DNA from: Lentisphaeria bacterium | Lineage (GTDB): Bacteria; Verrucomicrobiota; Lentisphaeria; Victivallales; Victivallaceae | Direction: 5' to 3' | NCBI GenBank assembly: GCA_018265615.1 | Contig: JABLYX010000086.1 | Location: 1 to 16,527, forward strand | Length of the DNA stretch: 16,527 nt | Shown here: piece by piece, positions 13,039 to 16,527 of the stretch | How positions within the stretch are numbered: the first letter of the stretch is position 1 | Layout: the number at the start of each line of letters is the position of its first letter | Translations under genes and position numbers: made by a program | Notes under the pieces: generated by a model | Databases searched by the model: none | Told to the model about the DNA's origin: nothing | Seen by the model: only the letters and a program-made list of their open reading frames with translations

Positions 13039-14526
13039 ATGATTTTATCGTTTGAAAAGGTTCTCGGCGAGCTGCTGATCGCCCGTCGCGGGTTTCATGG
13101 GAATTCAGCGCGGGGCAGGGTGGTCAATGATTCGCGCAAGGTGCTTCCCGGAGATATTTTTGTCGCGATTCCGGGTACGGTCAGCGACGGGCACAACTAC
13201 ATCGATGCGGCGATCAGGGCGCGCGCCCAGGTGGTGATTCACCAGCATCCGCTTTCGCACTACGCGCCGACCACGACTTATCTCATGGTGACGAACACCC
13301 GGCTGGCGTATGCGCGCTGCTGCCGCGAATTCTGCGGTTGCCCGGACAAGCGGCTGCCGCTCTTCGGCGTAACCGGGACGAACGGCAAGACGACGACCGT
13401 TTATCTGATCGAGCACCTGCTGCGCGAGGGCGGCCGCTCCTGCGGGCTCGTTTCGACGGTGGAGACCCGCGACGGCAAGGTCGCGCGCCCGGCCGACCGC
13501 ACGACCCCGGAGGCCGGCGTTCTTTTTCCGCTGCTGGCCGAGATGCGGCGGAACCGGATGGCGGCCGCCGCGATGGAGCTGTCGAGCCACGCGCTTGACC
13601 AGGGGCGTGTGGCCGGGGCGCGGTTCCGGGTGGCGATTTTCACGAACCTGACGGGGGATCACCTCGATTACCACCGCGACATGGAACATTACTATCAGGC
13701 GAAGCGGCGGTTGTTCACGGAGCAGCTTTCGTCGAAGGGCGCGGCGGTCATCAACGTCGATGACCCGTACGGGGTGCGGTTGGCGGAAGAGCTCTCCGAG
13801 AGCGCGAAGGTCATCACCTTCGGCAGCGCCGGCTCCGATGCGAAATGGCGCATCACGAATGTCGAACTTTCGGCGGACGGTGTGAAATTCCGGCTCGAAG
13901 GACGCAGTGCGGCGTTCGATGTCGCGTCGAACCTGATCGGCGACCACAACATCCATAATCTCGCCGGGGCGATTCTCGCGGTGCGCGAATACGGGCTGAA
14001 GCCGGAGGAGATCGACCGGGCGCTGGCTGTGCCGATCCGGGTTCCGGGCAGGCTTGAACGGATCGACAGCCGCATGGGGTTTTCGATTTACGTCGATTAT
14101 GCGCACACCGACGATGCGTTGAGCCATGTTCTCGACATTCTGCGGCGGATCGCTTCGAAGCGGCTGATCGCGGTGTTCGGGGCCGGCGGCGACCGTGACC
14201 GCTCGAAGCGCCCGCGCATGGGCCGCGCCGCGGCAGAAACGGCGGATGCGGTCATCCTGACCAGCGACAATCCGCGCGGCGAGGAGCCGATGTCGATCAT
14301 CCGCGAAATCGCCTCCGGGATCCCGGAGGGCGTCGCATATGAGGCGGAGCCGGACCGGAACCGGGCGATCCGGCGCGCGCTCACTCTCGCGGAACCGGGC
14401 GATATCGTGCTTGTGGCGGGAAAGGGTCACGAGAGCTACCAGGAGATCTGCGGCGTCCGGCATCCGTTTGACGACCGGAAAGTCGTGAAGACGGTCCTCG
14501 CCGAACTCCGGAAATCTTCAAACTGA
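13039..14526 (+). CDS. murE: UDP-N-acetylmuramoyl-L-alanyl-D-glutamate--2,6-diaminopimelate ligase
   Basis: Adds meso-diaminopimelate to UDP-MurNAc-L-Ala-D-Glu in the cytoplasm. The 495-aa protein carries the N-terminal uridine-binding segment NDSRKVLPGDIFVAI (30-44), P-loop TGTNGKTTT (112-120), MELSSHAL (179-186), NLTGDHLDYH (203-212), the probable carbamylated Lys222 in YYQAKRRLF, and DNPR (410-413), the diaminopimelate-recognition motif that separates Gram-negative-type MurE from lysine-adding enzymes. GKGHE (461-465) is near the end. ATG 13039 has AAGGAG 5 nt upstream. It is the last gene of the lipoprotein-murF-murE operon and is followed within 20 bp by a strong hairpin. The motif implies meso-DAP peptidoglycan. 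Confidence 0.94.
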   Translation: MILSFEKVLGELLIARRGFHGNSARGRVVNDSRKVLPGDIFVAIPGTVSDGHNYIDAAIRARAQVVIHQHPLSHYAPTTTYLMVTNTRLAYARCCREFCGCPDKRLPLFGVTGTNGKTTTVYLIEHLLREGGRSCGLVSTVETRDGKVARPADRTTPEAGVLFPLLAEMRRNRMAAAAMELSSHALDQGRVAGARFRVAIFTNLTGDHLDYHRDMEHYYQAKRRLFTEQLSSKGAAVINVDDPYGVRLAEELSESAKVITFGSAGSDAKWRITNVELSADGVKFRLEGRSAAFDVASNLIGDHNIHNLAGAILAVREYGLKPEEIDRALAVPIRVPGRLERIDSRMGFSIYVDYAHTDDALSHVLDILRRIASKRLIAVFGAGGDRDRSKRPRMGRAAAETADAVILTSDNPRGEEPMSIIREIASGIPEGVAYEAEPDRNRAIRRALTLAEPGDIVLVAGKGHESYQEICGVRHPFDDRKVVKTVLAELRKSSN

Positions 14527-14539
14527 CGGATTGTTCTGC

Positions 14540-14623
14540 AAAGATCAGGCCCGGCCCCCATGGACGGGACCGGGCCTGACTCCTCCCCCAAGGCTTCCTG
14601 TATCTCTGGCGGAATCCTGTTCT
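14540..14623 (-). ncRNA. Candidate small RNA, antisense side of the murE 3' region
   Basis: A consensus-like minus-strand promoter (14630-14657) would start transcription near 14623. The RNA would run about 80 nt through a GGAUUCC/GGAAGCC hairpin with one mismatch (14591-14618), a purine-rich GGGGGAGGAG segment, and end at the 10-bp perfect hairpin 14545-14579 followed by UCUUUGC. There is no gene on that strand for the RNA to serve as a leader. It is not SRP RNA: the conserved GGAAGCAGC core is absent. The promoter could be coincidental. Confidence 0.35.
14545..14579. terminator. Strong GC-rich hairpin after murE, without T-run
   Basis: TCAGGCCCGG (14545-14554) pairs perfectly with CCGGGCCTGA (14570-14579), and CCC/GGG can pair inside. 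It starts 19 nt after the murE stop. No T-run follows on the plus strand; on the minus strand TCTTTGC follows. It may end transcription from both sides. Confidence 0.6.
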
Positions 14624-14835
14624 TTCGCTACTATAGTTCCAGATCCTGTATAGTCAAGCTATCAATTCATTTTTTCTTATATTTTTTGCAGAACGTTGGT
14701 TTTTGTGGAATATTGAACCATTTTTCTGGAGAAAACACGATTGACCATATGCCTGAAAAACATTTCTCCGCGGGAGGGCGGAAAGTGGAACGGGTCGGCG
14801 GTTTCGTCTTTTTTGAGATTTTGTGAGAAAAAGAT
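14580..14835. other. AT-rich intergenic region
   Basis: About 255 bp without a convincing gene. It holds the minus-strand promoter for the candidate small RNA, T-rich runs near 14671-14690, a palindrome TTTTCTGGAGAAAA (about 14722-14735) and a distant GGAGAAA/TTTCTCC pair (14728-14734 and 14763-14769). An open frame through 14560-14826 has no ribosome site and no protein-like composition. The purpose of the stretch is unknown. Confidence 0.5.
14630..14657 (-). promoter_or_regulatory. Strong consensus-like promoter on the minus strand
   Basis: Read on the minus strand: TTGACT (14652-14657), 16-nt spacer, TATAGT (14630-14635). Each box differs from the sigma70 consensus at one position. It points away from the RAM-domain gene and toward the 3' end of murE, where no minus-strand gene exists. 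Confidence 0.5.
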
Positions 14836-14863
14836 TTGCATTCCCGGGAGCGCCGGTTATAGT
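14836..14863 (+). promoter_or_regulatory. Promoter of the RAM-domain gene
   Basis: TTGCAT (14836-14841), 16-nt spacer, TATAGT (14858-14863). The start would be near 14870, leaving a leader of about 52 nt before ATG 14922 with a GGGGG/CUCCC pairing possible in its first half. Confidence 0.5.
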
Positions 14864-14921
14864 TATGGATGAAGGGGGGCCGCTCCGAGCTCCCGGCAAC
14901 AACCAAAAGGAGATTGGGCAA

Positions 14922-15197
14922 ATGGTTACAGGCATTGTTCTGGTCAACGTCGAGCGCGCCATGATTCGCAGCGTCATCGAAGATCTCATGAAGATCGAAG
15001 GTGTGTCCGAAGTCTACAGCGTCGCCGGCGAGTACGATCTCGTTGTCATGATCCGCGTCAAAAGCAACGCCGAGCTGGCGGAAATCATCGCTACCCGTAT
15101 GACCCACGATATCAACGGTATTATCCACACCAAAACCCTCGTCACCCTGAACGCGTATTCCAAAATCGATCTGGAGAAGATTTTTCTGGCGGAGTGA
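14922..15197 (+). CDS. Stand-alone Lrp/AsnC-type ligand-binding (RAM) domain protein
   Basis: A 91-aa protein that is essentially one RAM (regulation of amino acid metabolism) domain: MVTGIVLVNVE first strand, IRSVIEDLMKIEGVSEVYSVAGEYDLVVMIRV (helix, strand, the conserved GEYDL turn and next strand), then AELAEIIATRMTHDINGIIHTKTLVTLNAYSK. The N-terminal helix-turn-helix of Lrp/AsnC regulators is absent, and the upstream DNA is non-coding with a promoter, so this is a true single-domain protein and not a truncated open frame. Such proteins form ferredoxin-like alpha/beta dimers or higher rings that bind amino acids and may modulate full-length Lrp proteins. ATG 14922 has AAGGAG 9 nt upstream. 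It is monocistronic with its own promoter and an intrinsic terminator. The ligand is unknown. Confidence 0.85.
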   Translation: MVTGIVLVNVERAMIRSVIEDLMKIEGVSEVYSVAGEYDLVVMIRVKSNAELAEIIATRMTHDINGIIHTKTLVTLNAYSKIDLEKIFLAE

Positions 15198-15245
15198 CCG
15201 CCATACCGATAGCGGGCGGCGGCAGACCGTCCGGACGCAATCCGG

Positions 15246-15272
15246 CCCTTCCTGCGGGAAGGGTTTTTTTTT
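15246..15272 (+). terminator. Canonical Rho-independent terminator
   Basis: CCCTTCC (15246-15252), TGCG loop, GGAAGGG (15257-15263), then nine T (15264-15272), 49 nt after the RAM-domain gene. It is the only textbook intrinsic terminator in the window. A separate palindrome CGTCCGGACG sits just before it at 15228-15237. Confidence 0.9.
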
Positions 15273-15287
15273 GTTCTCCCTGCTCAA

Positions 15288-15301
15288 GTAAAGCGTTTGA
15301 C
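15288..15301. promoter_or_regulatory. LacI-type operator candidate, upstream copy
   Basis: GTAAAGCGTTTGAC is a near-palindrome around a central CG, the hallmark of LacI-family operators. Its complement resembles the sequence at 15388-15401 (shared core AAGCGTTT). The two centres are exactly 100 bp apart, which would permit repressor looping. Confidence 0.45.
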
Positions 15302-15351
15302 TGCCGGCGCCGGCTGTGCAGATAAAAATCAATTTTTTTAACGAAAGCATC

Positions 15352-15380
15352 TTGACTTTTTGATCGAAATCGATCATAAT
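15352..15380 (+). promoter_or_regulatory. Promoter of the LacI-family gene, with palindrome in the spacer
   Basis: TTGACT (15352-15357), 17-nt spacer, CATAAT (15375-15380); start expected near 15387. The spacer and the edge of the -10 contain TGATCG-AAAT-CGATCA (15361-15376), a perfect 6-bp inverted repeat where a bound protein would block polymerase. Confidence 0.65.
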
Positions 15381-15387
15381 ATACTTA

Positions 15388-15401
15388 GTTAAACGCTTGA
15401 C
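15388..15401. promoter_or_regulatory. LacI-type operator candidate at the transcription start
   Basis: GTTAAACGCTTGAC is a 14-bp pseudo-palindrome with central CG, lying at about +1 to +15 of the predicted transcript. Together with the copy at 15288-15301 it suggests that the regulator represses itself. Confidence 0.5.
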
Positions 15402-15422
15402 AAGAGAGGTTGGTTCGATTTT

Positions 15423-16475
15423 ATGAGTTGTGTTACGCTCAGACAGGTCGCGGAGTTGACCGGCAAGAGCGAAGCCACCGTTTCGCTGGTGCTGAACTCA
15501 AAGCAGTTTCACCGCGTATCCGAGGAGACCCGGACCGCGATTCAGCGGGTGGCGGCGGAGCTCGGCTATGTGCCGAATATGCAGGCGCAGGCGCTGGTGA
15601 AGGGCAGGACGCGGAGCATTGCGATTACTTCCGGCGGCATGACGCCGTTCTACAACGAGTACATCCGCGCCCTGACGCACCTGCTTGAAAAGAACGGATA
15701 CAATGTGTTTGCGTTTGAAACCATGCTGAAGCCGGAGCGGGAGCAGGCGGTCGTGAACTGGGTGCGGCAGGGGCTGTACGACGGCTGCATCTGCCTCGAG
15801 TACAACTATTATACGCGCAGCTTCTACGATTCGGTCGTCCGGGCGGGGATCCCGCACGCATTCCGCGGGTGGAACGTGCTTGAGCGTTATCCCGGCCATA
15901 TGGTCAGGGTCGATTACCGCAGGGCGATCAAGGATCTGTTCGCGCACCTGGCCGGGGAGGGTTGGAAGCGGCTCGGCATCATCATCGACGGCAGCAGTTA
16001 CGACGAGGAGGCGGCCGCGATTTCGGTCCGCCGTTCCCTCTACTTCGAGGCGGCGCATGATTCGGATATGAAGATCGACTCCGACGGTTGGATCGTCGTT
16101 CCGTTCGATGTGGAGAAGCATCTGCATTATGTGTACGGCAGGACCCGCGAGCTTCTGGAAAGCCAGCCGCAGATCGACAGCATGATCGTCCAGAGCTCCT
16201 CGGACATTCCGGCCGTCTACAAGGCCGCGGCGGACGCGGGGCGGAAGGTCGGCGCCGATCTCGCGGTCGCGACGTTCGACCTGATTCCGCAGGTCGACTT
16301 CATGCAGCCGCCGGTGACCTGCATCATGGAACCCGCCGCGGAAATTGCGGAATTGATTTCGAAGGATATCCTGCAGCAGCTCGGTGTTTTTGAGGAGGCG
16401 CTTCCGGAGGGAATGCATCCCGTCGAGGCGAGGCTGATCGTCAACGAATCGACCCGGCGTACGAAAAACGCGTAA
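15423..16475 (+). CDS. LacI-family transcriptional regulator
   Basis: A 350-aa DNA-binding repressor-type protein. The N-terminal helix-turn-helix is clear: VTLRQVAELTGKSEATVSLVLN (4-25), then VSEETRTAIQRVAAELGYVPNMQAQAL with the hinge helix at about 52-60. The rest (about 65-340) is a periplasmic-binding-protein-like effector domain with SIAITSGGMTPFYNEYIRAL at its start, the GLYDGCICLEY core strand, and a TCIMEPAAEIAELISKDIL region matching the usual QP-x-x-E-x-G end of family members, although here it is divergent. The ligand is probably a sugar or glycan derivative but is not identifiable. GAGAGG at 15404-15409 lies 13 nt before ATG 15423, which is rather far. The promoter contains operator-like palindromes, so autorepression is likely. 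In related bacteria such regulators often neighbour glycan-use genes, and the controlled genes may lie right of the window. Confidence 0.9.
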   Translation: MSCVTLRQVAELTGKSEATVSLVLNSKQFHRVSEETRTAIQRVAAELGYVPNMQAQALVKGRTRSIAITSGGMTPFYNEYIRALTHLLEKNGYNVFAFETMLKPEREQAVVNWVRQGLYDGCICLEYNYYTRSFYDSVVRAGIPHAFRGWNVLERYPGHMVRVDYRRAIKDLFAHLAGEGWKRLGIIIDGSSYDEEAAAISVRRSLYFEAAHDSDMKIDSDGWIVVPFDVEKHLHYVYGRTRELLESQPQIDSMIVQSSSDIPAVYKAAADAGRKVGADLAVATFDLIPQVDFMQPPVTCIMEPAAEIAELISKDILQQLGVFEEALPEGMHPVEARLIVNESTRRTKNA

Positions 16476-16485
16476 TAGAAAGTAT

Positions 16486-16527
16486 GTGAAGCAGAGCATT
16501 GCGGCCCGGCCGGAAAAAGCGCGGTAT
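16486..16527 (+). CDS. Possible start of a further gene, cut by the window edge
   Basis: A GTG at 16486, 10 nt after the LacI-family stop, opens a frame still open at the last base: MKQSIAARPEKARY. A short, basic, polar leader is what precedes the FTLIELL segment of pseudopilin-like proteins that are abundant in Lentisphaerota, but the diagnostic part would lie beyond the window. The upstream AGAAAG is a poor ribosome site. This is a guess. Confidence 0.22.
   Translation, partial: MKQSIAARPEKARY

Noticed and set aside
13105..14463. 452-codon minus-strand frame opposite murE
   Set aside because: murE motifs on the plus strand are unambiguous. The antisense frame has no motif and no ribosome site.
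14540..14623. 4.5S/SRP RNA (CAGGCCCGG resembles part of its core)
   Set aside because: The diagnostic GGAAGCAGC segment and the tetraloop context are missing; the similarity is limited to the hairpin arm.
14787..14814. GGAAC/GTTTC stem followed by TTTTTT, possible terminator
   Set aside because: The stem is only 5 bp with a wobble pair, and no gene precedes it on the plus strand.
14560..14826. 88-codon plus-strand open frame
   Set aside because: It starts inside the hairpin after murE, lacks a ribosome site, and its residues reflect T-rich intergenic DNA.

Overview
The window is one stretch of a high-GC, Gram-negative-type bacterial chromosome. Support for this comes from meso-diaminopimelate-type MurE, secreted Dsb/thioredoxin proteins, a lipoprotein with a BamE-like tail and a polyprenyl-phosphate sugar transferase. 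Gene style suggests the PVC superphylum, perhaps a Lentisphaerota/Victivallis-like gut lineage: Sel1 repeats, small zinc-ribbon/proline-rich proteins, LacI regulators, and compact genes in GC-rich DNA separated by AT-rich promoters. That placement is inference from gene style and was not tested.

Layout. Positions 1-3113 hold a class I mannose-6-phosphate isomerase (+) converging on a secreted Sel1-repeat protein (-); the two share a hairpin over their stop codons. Positions 3114-3425 are an AT-richer island containing a 164-bp imperfect palindrome that looks like a MITE. Positions 3426-6415 are a two-gene polysaccharide/lipid-linked-sugar unit: a GT-C membrane glycosyltransferase overlapping a WbaP-type undecaprenyl-phosphate sugar-phosphate transferase. 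Positions 6466-8868 (-) are a periplasmic thiol-redox operon: a tandem-thioredoxin protein followed by a DsbD-like electron conduit. A divergent promoter region (8869-9015) also serves a PepD-type dipeptidase (9016-10455). Then come a small zinc-ribbon protein (10569-10901), a BamE-like lipoprotein overlapping murF, and murE (11058-14526), that is, envelope biogenesis. Positions 14527-14921 are a long intergenic region with a strong hairpin and a candidate minus-strand small RNA. Then come a stand-alone Lrp/AsnC ligand-binding (RAM) domain protein (14922-15197) with a canonical terminator, and a LacI-family regulator (15423-16475) with operator-like palindromes in and around its promoter. A possible further gene begins at the right edge.

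The unifying theme is cell envelope: sugar-phosphate supply, lipid-linked sugar transfer, peptidoglycan precursor ligases, outer-membrane-type lipoprotein and periplasmic disulfide chemistry. I see no CRISPR array, tRNA, rRNA, intact transposase or phage gene. No complete undescribed system is evident. The most unusual items are the MITE-like palindrome, the candidate sRNA downstream of murE, the 5'-end hairpin that hides the ribosome-binding site of the zinc-ribbon gene, the catalytically dead second thioredoxin domain, and the shortened C-terminus of the DsbD-like protein.
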